A stretch of DNA of 64,000 bases from the NCBI GenBank assembly GCA_029550925.1, contig JAKPGL010000007.1, positions 34,545-98,544 of the forward strand. The letters are read 5' to 3'. Within the stretch, counting starts at the first letter, position 1, and each line of letters opens with the position of its first letter. Made by a program: the position numbers and the translations under genes. This DNA is from Planctomycetota bacterium. Lineage in GTDB: Bacteria > Planctomycetota > Planctomycetia > Pirellulales > Thermoguttaceae. Of this stretch, positions 51,687-60,626 are shown one piece after another. Under the pieces are notes generated by a model. The model was given only the letters and a program-made list of their open reading frames with translations. It made no database searches and was not told the origin of the DNA.

Positions 51687-52454
51687 CTAAAACCCCGAAG
51701 CAGGGGATAGGTTTTCCTCCGAAGACAAACTATCTGCTTTGTCCAAAGCCAATAGTGGGTTCTCCATCCCGGCGTTTTTCAACTCCTCCAAACATCGTCC
51801 GATCGTCTCGTCTCGGAGGCCGATGCCCCGCAGACAAAACCAAACCACCTGTTGGACCAATTCCTCCCGAGGAACCGAATAGTCAAGAAAAGGCTCTCCG
51901 GGTAACCAGTGCATAATAAACCCGGAAACCAAATGATGTACCAACCAACCGGCCAAATTAGGAGCAACACATTGCTCCGGTAAATCGCCGGCCTGGCGGG
52001 CTGCTTCTATCGACTCCTCTACCTTCTGCACCCACCGAAGCGGCATTCCTTCCAGGGCCAATCGGGTAAACTCTCCCTCCTCCGTCAGACTCCGCAAAAT
52101 CAGCCGGAAAAACATCCGATCTTCTTCTTCCGGCTCGGAACCCAAAATATGGCTGACAAATCCCCATACTAACTCAACCAGCGTCTCGGTAGAGGCCGGG
52201 AGCGATTCAAATGGCGATACCTGTTCAGCCTCCTTGGCGTCCTTTCGGCGGCAACAGGAGGTAAGGATGGCCCGATACAGGGCCTCTTTGCTGGGAAAAT
52301 GCTTAAATAAGAGGGCTTCCGACACGCCTGCCGCCTCGGCCAACTGTTTCGAGGTGGTTCCGTGAAAACCTTTTTCCACGAAGACCTTCCGGGCCGCCTG
52401 GATGATGGCTTCACGCCGCTGGGGACCGCTCATTTTTCGCACCGATTTTGACAT
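51687..52454 (-). CDS. TetR-family repressor of the efflux locus
   Basis: The 255-residue product has an N-terminal TetR HTH (about residues 15-60): REAIIQAARKVFVEKGFHGT, then TSKQLAEAAGVSEALLFKHF. The C-terminal domain is helical, as in AcrR-type regulators. It is the first gene of the minus-strand series tetR-macA-macB, and probably represses it. The ATG at 52454 has GGGGGAG five bases upstream. A perfect 16-bp palindrome typical of TetR operators lies 45 bases upstream of the start. The signal molecule is not known; it may be a compound exported by the pump. Confidence 0.93.
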   Translation of the reverse strand: MSKSVRKMSGPQRREAIIQAARKVFVEKGFHGTTSKQLAEAAGVSEALLFKHFPSKEALYRAILTSCCRRKDAKEAEQVSPFESLPASTETLVELVWGFVSHILGSEPEEEDRMFFRLILRSLTEEGEFTRLALEGMPLRWVQKVEESIEAARQAGDLPEQCVAPNLAGWLVHHLVSGFIMHWLPGEPFLDYSVPREELVQQVVWFCLRGIGLRDETIGRCLEELKNAGMENPLLALDKADSLSSEENLSPASGF

Positions 52455-52498
52455 GGTTCTCCCCCCGGAGAAGGCGTATAGGGTTTTAAGCTCCTTAA

Positions 52499-52514
52499 GT
52501 GAGTATATACTCAC
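52499..52514. promoter_or_regulatory. Palindromic TetR operator
   Basis: GTGAGTATATACTCAC is a perfect 16-bp palindrome (centre TATATA), and the flanking bases TTAA...TCACC extend it imperfectly. It lies 45 bases upstream of the tetR ATG, in the likely promoter region. TGAGTNNNNACTCA-type palindromes are typical operators of TetR/AcrR regulators. Confidence 0.75.
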
Positions 52515-52869
52515 TCACCGAAGAAGTCAAGATACTTCCTCATTATTACGACAGGCCGAGGGAAGTCCCCGGAAAACCCCGTTTACCAGAGAGGGGTACC
52601 CTCCGTCCGCCTACTGAAGATCGAGATATAAGAATAGGAAAAAGACCCAAAAGAAAAGAGGACGGGCTTTTTGGGGTGATCCCCTTTACTTCGGGAAAAA
52701 AGAAGATTAAATTTCTAGAAGTCTTGTCTAAGATATGCCGTTAAGCGGCGTAGATAAGACGGTACAACCCCCGATTTGTGGTATTTCGTTTCCCATTTGA
52801 GGGGGTGATTGGAAGAAAAGGAGCAAAGGAGCAGTAAAACTTCTAAGTCCTTATAAAATAAAGACTTGT
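52515..52869. other. Intergenic region between tetR and tRNA-Asp
   Basis: This 355-base gap is AT-richer. It should hold the tRNA promoter, but no clear boxes could be fixed. No gene is visible. Confidence 0.45.
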
Positions 52870-52943
<74 letters not shown>

Positions 52944-52953
52944 CTTGGCAGGG

Positions 52954-52989
52954 CCTGTTTGACCCCGAGGAGTCAAACAGGTCTTTTTT
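52954..52989 (+). terminator. Intrinsic terminator of tRNA-Asp
   Basis: The stem CCTGTTTGAC (52954-52963) pairs perfectly with GTCAAACAGG (52972-52981) and is followed by TCTTTTTT. Confidence 0.9.
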
Positions 52990-53327
52990 CATAGGCAATC
53001 CAGAACCTTGTATTCACCGCGGAGAACGCAGAGAATCAACAACCAGGTCTTTTTCCATAGGAAATCCAGAAAACAGTCCCTTGGGAAGAGGAAACCTATA
53101 CCTGATCTGTCTCCTCTAAGGAGGGGCACACCTTCAAAGGAGCGTCCTTCTAGATAGGGATAAACCGGCTGAGTAGCCCCCGATTTCGGGGGGCAAACAT
53201 TATTTTCCGAAAGATACCTGGGGAAGCAAAATAGACTTTAGCCAATTGCTGGGCGAATCTTTTACCGTCTTATAATGTTGTGCGGCACCCCCCGATGGGG
53301 TGCATTTCTCGATAAGGAGTCCAAAAG
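52990..53327. other. Intergenic region with short direct repeat
   Basis: It has a direct repeat of about 28 bases: CAGGTCTTTTTTCATAGG (from 52978) and CAGGTCTTTTTCCATAGG (from 53044), each followed by a near-identical AATCCAGAA. The second half (53150-53327) has a C-rich stretch and leads into the micro-gene at 53328. No other gene is visible. Confidence 0.5.
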
Positions 53328-53426
53328 ATGGCGAAACCTCATCGGAAGATTAAAAAAGCCAATCACGGCAAACGGCCAGCCAACGCCAAAGCCCGCCGGA
53401 AGAAACGTTGGGCCGTCAAGACGTAA
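53328..53426 (+). CDS. 32-residue highly basic micro-protein
   Basis: The frame encodes MAKPHRKIKKANHGKRPANA, then KARRKKRWAVKT, and then TAA. Fourteen of the 32 residues are Lys or Arg, plus two His. AAGGAG lies eight bases before the ATG. The composition is that of small ribosomal proteins such as bL36 or bTHX, which fold only on rRNA. I have a recollection of near-identical short basic proteins in other planctomycetes, but cannot name a family. It stands alone between the tRNA terminator and the FabZ-like gene. Ribosome association is an inference. Confidence 0.75.
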   Translation: MAKPHRKIKKANHGKRPANAKARRKKRWAVKT

Positions 53427-53807
53427 CCCTCGGCGGAGCAGAAACCATGCTGGGGGGCATGGAACCCTTCCGGGGGTCGCCCTGCCCAAGTATCTTGGAA
53501 AGAACGACTCTCTGTCAGACGGCGCCTTGGCCAGGGGAACAGATTGGTTTCCGACCAGTATCCGCCAGGTGGGGCTGAGGGGATTTTGTTTTTGGCATTT
53601 CGGATGTATGTTAAAAAGAAACGATAGGCGCGGATCCCCATGCCGGGCAGGTTCGCCAAGAGGGCCGAACCGGCGATGAGTCTCTGGTTGGGCGTTCGAC
53701 GACCAACAGGGAACGAAACTTTTGGATGTGCGTAGGGAAATCGGTTTGTTGTTTCCGAGAGGAATGAGACCTGATACGATTGAGGCGTCTGAGGAAAGGA
53801 GCCGGGT
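53427..53807. other. Intergenic region, nothing recognised
   Basis: This 381-base gap separates the micro-gene from the FabZ-like gene. A short hairpin ACCATGC-TGGGGG-GCATGGA near 53446-53464 lacks a T-run. A long minus-strand open frame runs through it but is a shadow of the FabZ-like gene. Confidence 0.4.
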
Positions 53808-54356
53808 GTGCCTAAAAAACCGCCGATCCTGGACTTTTCCGAGTTTGATCTGAACCACATTACGGCGGATATCGAACTGATCCGCCAATACAATCGGCAG
53901 CGGTACGAAATGGAGCAGTTGACCGCTGTCTGTTTCGAAGACCATAAGCGGCGGATTTGCGTCGGATACAAGGACATTACACCGCACGAGTTTTGGGTGC
54001 GGGGGCACATGCCGGGCATGCCGTTGATGCCAGGGGTGATCATGTGTGAGTCGGCTGCCCAATTGGCCAGCTATTATACCCATCGCTACGGGCTGATGGA
54101 TGGGGCGTTGATCGGGTTCGGCGGTTTGGAGGAGGTGCGGTTTCGCGGCGTGGTTCGGCCGGGCGATCGCCTGGTGATCATGGCCCAGTTGCTCAAAATC
54201 CGCCGGCAAATGCTCACCTGCGAGTTCCAAAGCTATACGAATCAGAATCGAGTTTGCGAAGGGATTTTGATCGGGATTCCTTTGCCGGTCGAGCAGCTCA
54301 TGGCGGATTCGGCGCAGCTTGCCGAGACGTTTCCCCCAGAACAACCGCCCAAGTAG
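53808..54356 (+). CDS. FabZ/FabA-like 3-hydroxyacyl-ACP dehydratase
   Basis: The 182-residue product has the hotdog-fold dehydratase motif PHEFWVRGHMPGMPLMPGVI, then CESAAQLASYY, in which His of GHMPG and Glu of CESAAQ are the catalytic pair. An N-terminal extension of about 45 residues (FDLNHITADIELIRQYNRQR) is longer than in FabZ. GTG at 53808 follows AAAGGAG at six bases. In fatty-acid synthesis such enzymes remove water from 3-hydroxyacyl-ACP; planctomycete genomes have several paralogues, and this one stands outside a fab operon. It could serve a special lipid route. A rhomboid protease gene follows. Confidence 0.88.
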   Translation: MPKKPPILDFSEFDLNHITADIELIRQYNRQRYEMEQLTAVCFEDHKRRICVGYKDITPHEFWVRGHMPGMPLMPGVIMCESAAQLASYYTHRYGLMDGALIGFGGLEEVRFRGVVRPGDRLVIMAQLLKIRRQMLTCEFQSYTNQNRVCEGILIGIPLPVEQLMADSAQLAETFPPEQPPK

Positions 54357-54587
54357 CCCATCCCATCTCCGAAGAGTAGCGGAGGCCTTTCCCGCCGAGA
54401 CATTTTATCACGCCTGAAGCGGGGAAGTCTTCGGGATTATTGGCGTCGTCCATTTCTCGAACGCCGGTTGGCCTTCTCCCTGTCGAGCGTTTTCCATAAA
54501 ATGACAGGCGCTTTTTTCTGAACAAACCGCGTTGGATCGGCGGCCCCTGGTTCTGCTCCGTCGTCTCCTGAAAAAAGGATCTAACGG

Positions 54588-55418
54588 ATGTTTTTCCCTT
54601 TTCACGATGACAATCCGACGCAGCGGTTCCCCTGGGTGACGGCGGGGCTGATTGCCATCAATGTCGTGCTTTTTATCCAGTTGCAGAGCCTACCGGAGCA
54701 AAAACAGATCGAACGGGTGATCCATCAGGGGTTTGTGCCGGCGCGGATTGGCGGCTTGTTATCGGGCAAGGTGGTAACGGTCGAAGTGGAGCAAGACCGG
54801 GGGCGGCATCCTTGGGTGCCGGCGCTGCGTCTAGTGGAGCGGCGGGCCTACCAACTTCTCCCCAGCTGGCGGGAGGTCTTGGGTTCGCTTTTTACGTGTA
54901 TGTTTTTACATGGCGGTTGGGCCCACTTGATCGGGAATATGTGGTTTTTATGGCTATTCGGCAATAATGTCGAGGATCGGCTTGGGGCGAGTCTGTTTAT
55001 CGTATTTTATTTGGTGGGCGGACTTTTGGCCACCGGCGCCCATTGGTTGACCGATCCGGCCAGCACCCGACCTGTGGTCGGCGCTAGCGGGGCCATCTCA
55101 GCCATTTTGGGCGCCTATGCGGTAACTTGGCCGTGGGCACGAATCCATACGCTGGTGTTCTTAGGATTCCTGATCACCCGGATCGACCTGCCAGCGCTAG
55201 TGGTATTGGGATTTTGGTTTTTAGGCCAGTTGCTCGAAGCCGTGCAGGCCGTCCAGTTGGGCATTGCCGGCGGGGTGGCCTGGTGGGCGCATATTGGGGG
55301 GTTTGTGGCCGGACTGTTGCTGATGCCGCCCCTGCGTAATATGGTAGATCAGCATCGAATGGCCCAATGGCGGCGTCAGTTCCAAGACTGGCCGACCGAA
55401 GATTCCGACGCCTGGTAG
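54588..55418 (+). CDS. Rhomboid-family intramembrane serine protease
   Basis: The 276-residue product has about six transmembrane helices. The rhomboid signature is clear: HGGWAHLIGNMWFLWLFGNN (TM2 with the H-G-x-N region), catalytic Ser in VGASGAISAILGAYA (TM4), and catalytic His in GVAWWAHIGGFVAGLLL (TM6). A soluble insertion (about 50-95) lies between TM1 and TM2. The protease cleaves single-pass membrane proteins inside the inner membrane; the target is not known. It begins MFFPFHDDNPTQRFPWVTAG, a start typical of bacterial rhomboids. trmB follows 50 bases downstream on the same strand. Confidence 0.95.
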   Translation: MFFPFHDDNPTQRFPWVTAGLIAINVVLFIQLQSLPEQKQIERVIHQGFVPARIGGLLSGKVVTVEVEQDRGRHPWVPALRLVERRAYQLLPSWREVLGSLFTCMFLHGGWAHLIGNMWFLWLFGNNVEDRLGASLFIVFYLVGGLLATGAHWLTDPASTRPVVGASGAISAILGAYAVTWPWARIHTLVFLGFLITRIDLPALVVLGFWFLGQLLEAVQAVQLGIAGGVAWWAHIGGFVAGLLLMPPLRNMVDQHRMAQWRRQFQDWPTEDSDAW

Positions 55419-55468
55419 CCGACGTCGGCAGAGGGCAGATAAGGTTTCCCTGGAAGTCTCCGATCGTT

Positions 55469-56173
55469 ATGGCCCGGCCTAGAGTACGAAAAGTCGATCC
55501 CTCGCTAGACCTTTCGCGGCACTATTATGTGTTGGCGGATTTGCCTCGGCCGTTGGACCCGGCGGCGCTGTTCGGCCGGCGGGCGCCGCTGGAAGTGGAT
55601 GTGGGCAGCGGAAAGGGGCTTTTTTTGCGTCAGGCCGCCGTAGTTTATCCGGAGCGGGATTTTTTGGGGATCGAATTGGCCGTCCCATACGCCCAATATG
55701 CAGCCGCCCAATTAGTCAAGCAGAACATTCCCAACGCCAAGCTGGTCCAGGGGGACGCCGCCCGACTGTTTGCCGAGTGGTTGCCGGAGGGTGTGCTGGC
55801 CGCGGTGCATATTTATTTTCCGGATCCGTGGTGGAAAAAGCGGCACAAGAAACGGCGGCTCATGCGGGAGAGTTTCCTGCGGGACGTGGAGCGGGCGTTA
55901 GCGCCGGGAGGCCTCCTGCATTTTTGGACGGATGTTCAGGAGTATTTTGAAACGAGCCTGCAACTGCTGGCCGACTGCACCCGCCTGCAAGGCCCCTCTG
56001 CCGAGGCCGATCCATCGGACCAAACTCCGTTCGATTTCCGCACTCATTTTGAACGACGGAACCGGCTCCAAGGGGCGACGATCTATCGGGCGCTGTTCCG
56101 CAAACCTTTGCCCCTTGCCGATGTTCCGTCGTCTTCCTCCACGACGCCGTCCGGGAATAGTGAAGGATATTGA
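55469..56173 (+). CDS. trmB: tRNA (guanine-N7)-methyltransferase
   Basis: The 234-residue product is TrmB. It has the SAM-binding motif LEVDVGSGKGLFL (about residues 39-51), FLGIELAVPYAQYAA, and the conserved block VHIYFPDPWWKKRHKKRRL, unique to TrmB. It methylates G46 in the variable loop of tRNA. The start at 55469 fits the family; the frame is open further upstream into the rhomboid gene but the ribosome binding site is weak. The C-terminus has an added Ser/Pro-rich tail. It converges with a GNAT gene after a 51-base gap. Confidence 0.95.
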   Translation: MARPRVRKVDPSLDLSRHYYVLADLPRPLDPAALFGRRAPLEVDVGSGKGLFLRQAAVVYPERDFLGIELAVPYAQYAAAQLVKQNIPNAKLVQGDAARLFAEWLPEGVLAAVHIYFPDPWWKKRHKKRRLMRESFLRDVERALAPGGLLHFWTDVQEYFETSLQLLADCTRLQGPSAEADPSDQTPFDFRTHFERRNRLQGATIYRALFRKPLPLADVPSSSSTTPSGNSEGY

Positions 56174-56224
56174 CATCCCCCAATCACATTCGGCGGCCGA
56201 AGCGATGGAAGGAGTATGGGGGAA

Positions 56225-56785
56225 TCAAATCGAATGGATTTCGACGGCCTTATAGACGGTTCGCAGCGTGCGGAAGCCGATCCGCCGATAGAGCCGAATG
56301 GCTGCCAGATTGCCGGCGGTAACTTCGAGTTGCACCCGGAAAATACCCGATCGTTGGAATCCCTGGAGTGCCTGGGCGAGCAGGGCGGCGCCAAGCCCCC
56401 GGCGTCGATGTGGCGGCGTAACCCCTAGATTCTGAATGGAGCCGAATCCCTGGGGATCCACAATTCCTTGGATAGTGCCGCATTCTTCAAAATCCCGTCC
56501 ATTGGCCCCGCAATAGACCGCCAACCAGGTGGCCGCCGGGAGAAAGCCTGTCCGTTGGCTAATGTCCCGCATCAGGCGTTGGCATCCGACCAGGCTGCCA
56601 AAACAAGGAAATAGATGAGCGTCCATTTCATCGCAGAAGCTGCGGTATTTGACCCTCGCATGAGCTTCAAGCAATGTCTCCCGCCAAGGCGTCAATTGAT
56701 ACCCCTGGGGACATTCCACCAGCGGAAGCTTCTGTAGGCCCAGATCGATCTCCATTCGGAATCGTTTAAAGTAGGTGAGCGTCAT
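56225..56785 (-). CDS. GNAT-family N-acetyltransferase
   Basis: The 186-residue product has the GNAT motif A, SIQNLGVTPPHRRRGLGAAL, with the R-x-x-G-x-G/A CoA-binding loop, followed by LLAQALQGFQRSGIFRVQLE and motif B AIRLYRRIGFRTL. It transfers an acetyl group from acetyl-CoA to an unknown amine. The N-terminal part contains a region (QGYQLTPWRETLLEAHARVK) shared by some planctomycete acetyltransferases. The ATG has no strong ribosome binding site. It converges with trmB. Confidence 0.88.
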   Translation of the reverse strand: MTLTYFKRFRMEIDLGLQKLPLVECPQGYQLTPWRETLLEAHARVKYRSFCDEMDAHLFPCFGSLVGCQRLMRDISQRTGFLPAATWLAVYCGANGRDFEECGTIQGIVDPQGFGSIQNLGVTPPHRRRGLGAALLAQALQGFQRSGIFRVQLEVTAGNLAAIRLYRRIGFRTLRTVYKAVEIHSI

Positions 56786-57411
56786 AGCCCGGTCTTTCGC
56801 TCTACCACACGATATAATATAGCGTCTTAGAAAACTCCGAGAGCCGGAACGTTCGCGGTTTGGAAAAGAGTCTCAGCGGCGATTCTGCCGTTTGAGAGCC
56901 GGTTGCGTTGTCGCCTCTGACCTACAACCGCTTGGGATAGCATCATGATGCTAGCTAGTTTCAAGTTATAGTGGTTGCAGGCCCACAACGCAACCGGTTC
57001 GTCTTCTGAAGAATCGCCGATTTTTACCCCCAAGAAAACCTATGCAAGTCGTTGCCGTATAAGCGGGAACCCAGGTTTTCTCTTTTGTACCACTTCCGCC
57101 GAATAGAGAACCCCTTCCTTGCGGTGCAAGCAGGAACCACGGAAGCCGCCGGGTTCTCCACTTGGCTGAAATGTTACCTATTATTTTATTCCTTTAGGAC
57201 GTTTTGTAGGACAGCCTCTGGAGGATTTTTTCTCAGGGTGTCCCGATCCGTTTCCCCGACAGGGGGGTATGCCTTCCCAAAATTTCCCCTCCGGTTGGAC
57301 AGAAGTGGGCATGGCCGGTATGATGATACGAATTCCAACCGCCCAGCGGCGGCCCTCGAAGAGGTCCTTTCTCCGGCGGCTTCTTCCCGGGGAGGCAGAT
57401 GGAATAACGAG
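56786..57411. other. Intergenic region with one 19-bp motif
   Basis: This 626-base gap lies between the GNAT gene and the M16 protease gene, which diverge. The motif copy CACTTGGCTGAAATGTTAC is at 57159-57177. A frame open through 57052-57411 in line with the protease gene is rejected as coding, because it crosses this repeat and lacks protease-like or signal-peptide sequence. No other gene is visible. Confidence 0.5.
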
Positions 57412-60400
57412 ATGGTTTTGCCGGTACATCTTCTACTGCTGGGATGGGTTCCACTCATGGGGAGTTTTTTAAGCATGGTATTTGGCATGTTGGTTTGCGG
57501 CGTCTCCGTTGGCGGCGACCAATCGAGAATTCCTCAGATTCCGTTCGAGAAATATACGTTGCCCAATGGCTTGCAGGTGATCCTGCACGAGGATCATTCC
57601 ACGCCGATTGTGTGCGTGAATATCTGGTATCATGTCGGCTCCAAAGACGAGCAGATCGGTCGAACCGGTTTTGCCCATCTATTCGAGCACATGATGTTTC
57701 AAGGTTCGGAGCACTATGACCAGGACTATTTCAAGCCGTTGCAAGAGGCCGGCGGCCGGCTGAACGGATCGACCAGCCAAGACCGCACCAACTACTGGGA
57801 GACCGTGCCGTCCAATTACCTGGAACTGGCCCTGTGGATGGAATCGGACCGGATGGGGCATCTGCTGCCGGCCATGAGTCAGGAAAAACTCGACAACCAA
57901 AGGGATGTCGTCAAAAACGAACGTCGGCAGAGTTACGAAAATCGGCCTTACGGGTTGGTGTATGAGACGATCCTGGCGGCCATGTTTCCGCCGGAGCATC
58001 CCTATAGTTGGCCGACCATCGGCTATATGGAAGACCTGAACCGTGCCAGTCGGGAAGACATTGCACAATTTTTCCGCCGTTTTTATCACCCGGCCAACGC
58101 CAGCTTGTGTATTGCCGGCGATTTTGACCCGGCAGAGGCGAAACGGCTAGTAATGCGATATTTCGGTTCGATTCCTGCCGGGCCGAAGCCTGCTCATCGC
58201 TCTCCGTCCATGCCCAGGCTCACCGCAGAGCAGCGGATTCGGATGACCGACCGGGTGGGTCTGGCGCGGTTGTATCTGGTTTGGCCCACGGCGCCGGAGT
58301 TTACCGACGATGACGCCGCCTTGGAGCTTTTGGCCGGGATTTTATCGGCCCCGAAGATTGGCCGACTGGAAAAACGCCTGGTCCGCCAACTCCAATTGGC
58401 CCAGGACATTAACGCCTCGCAGCAGGGGCAGGAGTGGGCCGGCGGGTTTTGGATCACCGCCACGTTACGCTCCGGGCAGTCGATCCAAGACCTGGAAAAG
58501 GCTCTCCAGGAGGAGATCCAACGGGTCCAACAGACACCGCCTTCCGAAGAAGAACTCCAGCAGGCCCTTCATCGGCTAGAAGCCGGTTGGATCGCTTCGT
58601 TGCAATCGGTGGGCGGCTTTGGCGGCAGGGCCGACCAATTGAACTACTACAACGTGATGACGGGCGACCCGGCCAATCTGAGCCGGGATTTCGAGCGTTT
58701 CCTCCGTGTTCGACCCGAAGATGTCCAGCGGGTAGCCCGGCAGTATTTGACCGCCGTCCGGCTGGTCGTGGAAGTCCAGCCCGGCCCCACCGTTACGATT
58801 GAACCGGACCCTCGAATACCGGCGGCCAAGGCCAGGGAGGCCCTTCTGCAAAAGCAGTCTGTCTCTCCTGCCGACGCTTCGAAGGCTTCTTCGGCGGGCG
58901 CTTCTGCTGGTAATGCAGCCGTCTCCGATTCTGCCAGCCCACAAGCCCCTTCTAGTTCTCCGGGCAAAGAAGGGGTTTTTGGTCAGAAGACGCCGCTTGC
59001 TTCTGGAGCGAAATCGCCGCCTGGCGGTCAAACCGCAGCGTCCCCGCCCGCCGCCAAGGCCGAAACCGTCGTGCAACCGGATCGGAGTCGATTGCCGCCG
59101 CCGGGGCCGCCGCCAAAGTTTGCCTTCCCGCCGTTTACCCGGATGCGATTATCCAACGGTTTGGAAGTGGTGCTGGCGGAATATCATGAGATGCCGTTGG
59201 TCGTCTTCCAGATGCTCTTCCGCGCCGGGCGATCTTCGGACCCGACAGGCAAGTCCGGTTTGGCCCATCTGATGGCCGCCGTCTGGGACGAAGGCACTCA
59301 AACGCGAAGCGGCGAAGAGTTGGCGGCCGCTTTGGCTCGGCTTGGGGCCAGCTTGTCGATCGGCGCTGATTGGGACACCAGCGGCGTCCGGCTCTTTACG
59401 CTCAAGCATAGTTGGACCGAAGCCCTTCGGCTTTACGCCGAGGTCATTTGCCAGCCGCTGTTTCCCGAAAAAGAACTGGAACGAGAAAAACAGCTTACCT
59501 TGGGTCAGCTTCAGCAATGGCGGCAGGATGCGGTCATGCTCGCTCATCTGGCTTTCTCAGCGGCGTTATATGGATCGGACCATCCCTACGGCCAACCTTC
59601 CCTGGGGACGCCGCCATCGATCCAGGCCATTACACGGGCCGATGTGGAGGCGTTTTACCGGCAGCATATCCGGCCCGATCGAGCGACGCTCATCGTCGTC
59701 GGCGACATCCGTTCGGCAGAACTCATCCCAGAACTGGAAAAGGCGTTTGCCCAGTGGAGTCCGCCAACGACGGGGCAAACTCTACCGTCGGCGAAGACCT
59801 CCGGCCAAGCCACCTCGTCGGAAGGGAACCCTTCGGCGGGCCAAGCAGATGCTGCTTCCCCACGGTGGGCGGCGCCGTTGCCCAAACCGCCCGTCTTTAC
59901 CGAGCCGCGGCTTCTGCTGCTGAATAAACCCGCCGCTCCGCAATCGGTCATCTGCGTCGGCCAGATCGGCGCCGAACGGAACTCGCCCGACTACGCCCGC
60001 TTGGTCGTGATGAATACGATTTTCGGCGGCCAGTTCTCTAGCCGACTGAACATGAATCTCCGTGAAACCCATGGGTTTACCTACGGCGCCCGGAGTGCGT
60101 TTGACTGGCGGCCCAGGCAACCAGGTCCCTTCGCCGCTGCTTCCAGCGTGCATACCGAGGTAACAGCCGCCGCTCTCCAGGAGTTTCTCAAAGAAATGGA
60201 AGGCCTCCGAGGCGCTAAACCGGTCAGCGAGGAGGAATTAGAGTTTGCCAAAAATTATCTCACCCGCGGCTACCCGGCCGAGTTTGAAACCGCAAGCCAA
60301 TTGGCCGATCACCTGGAAACTCTCGTGGAGTTCGCCCTCCCCGATGATGCATTCAGCCGACTTATTCCGGAGGTCCAGGCCGTGCGGCCAGAAGATGTCC

Positions 60401-60564
60401 ACCAGATGGCCAAGAAGTTTATGCAACTGGATCGGCTTCTGATGGTCATTGTGGGCGACCGGGCGAAGATCGAGCCGGCCCTTCGGCAATTGCCCGTAGG
60501 CCGAACATTGCAGGCGGTCGAACTGGATGAGGCGTTCCGTTTGACGCCCGCCGACAAACAGTAG
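57412..60564 (+). CDS. Double M16 (insulinase-type) zinc protease
   Basis: The 1050-residue product has an N-terminal signal (MVLPVHLLLLGWVPLMGSFL) and two M16 halves. The first half is catalytic: the inverted zinc motif HLFEH in RTGFAHLFEHMMFQGSEHY gives the two His and the Glu. The second half (after about residue 560) has VVFQMLFRAGRSSDPTGKSG but HLMAA where HxxEH should be. It retains the R/Y substrate motif (NLRETHGFTYGARSAFDW). A low-complexity Ala/Ser/Pro linker (about 480-560) joins the two. This is a single-chain form of the usual two-subunit bacterial M16B enzyme, probably exported. The start at 57412 is the first Met giving a signal peptide; its ribosome binding site is uncertain. 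Confidence 0.9.
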   Translation: MVLPVHLLLLGWVPLMGSFLSMVFGMLVCGVSVGGDQSRIPQIPFEKYTLPNGLQVILHEDHSTPIVCVNIWYHVGSKDEQIGRTGFAHLFEHMMFQGSEHYDQDYFKPLQEAGGRLNGSTSQDRTNYWETVPSNYLELALWMESDRMGHLLPAMSQEKLDNQRDVVKNERRQSYENRPYGLVYETILAAMFPPEHPYSWPTIGYMEDLNRASREDIAQFFRRFYHPANASLCIAGDFDPAEAKRLVMRYFGSIPAGPKPAHRSPSMPRLTAEQRIRMTDRVGLARLYLVWPTAPEFTDDDAALELLAGILSAPKIGRLEKRLVRQLQLAQDINASQQGQEWAGGFWITATLRSGQSIQDLEKALQEEIQRVQQTPPSEEELQQALHRLEAGWIASLQSVGGFGGRADQLNYYNVMTGDPANLSRDFERFLRVRPEDVQRVARQYLTAVRLVVEVQPGPTVTIEPDPRIPAAKAREALLQKQSVSPADASKASSAGASAGNAAVSDSASPQAPSSSPGKEGVFGQKTPLASGAKSPPGGQTAASPPAAKAETVVQPDRSRLPPPGPPPKFAFPPFTRMRLSNGLEVVLAEYHEMPLVVFQMLFRAGRSSDPTGKSGLAHLMAAVWDEGTQTRSGEELAAALARLGASLSIGADWDTSGVRLFTLKHSWTEALRLYAEVICQPLFPEKELEREKQLTLGQLQQWRQDAVMLAHLAFSAALYGSDHPYGQPSLGTPPSIQAITRADVEAFYRQHIRPDRATLIVVGDIRSAELIPELEKAFAQWSPPTTGQTLPSAKTSGQATSSEGNPSAGQADAASPRWAAPLPKPPVFTEPRLLLLNKPAAPQSVICVGQIGAERNSPDYARLVVMNTIFGGQFSSRLNMNLRETHGFTYGARSAFDWRPRQPGPFAAASSVHTEVTAAALQEFLKEMEGLRGAKPVSEEELEFAKNYLTRGYPAEFETASQLADHLETLVEFALPDDAFSRLIPEVQAVRPEDVHQMAKKFMQLDRLLMVIVGDRAKIEPALRQLPVGRTLQAVELDEAFRLTPADKQ

Positions 60565-60626
60565 GATCGGCCGTCAAGAGAAAAAGAAACAGTCCCCGAG
60601 AGGAACAATTGCTTCTTGCTTCGGGT

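Noticed and set aside
57052..57411. N-terminal extension of the M16 protease
   Set aside because: It runs through a dispersed 19-bp motif and gives no domain, while a signal peptide starts at 57412.
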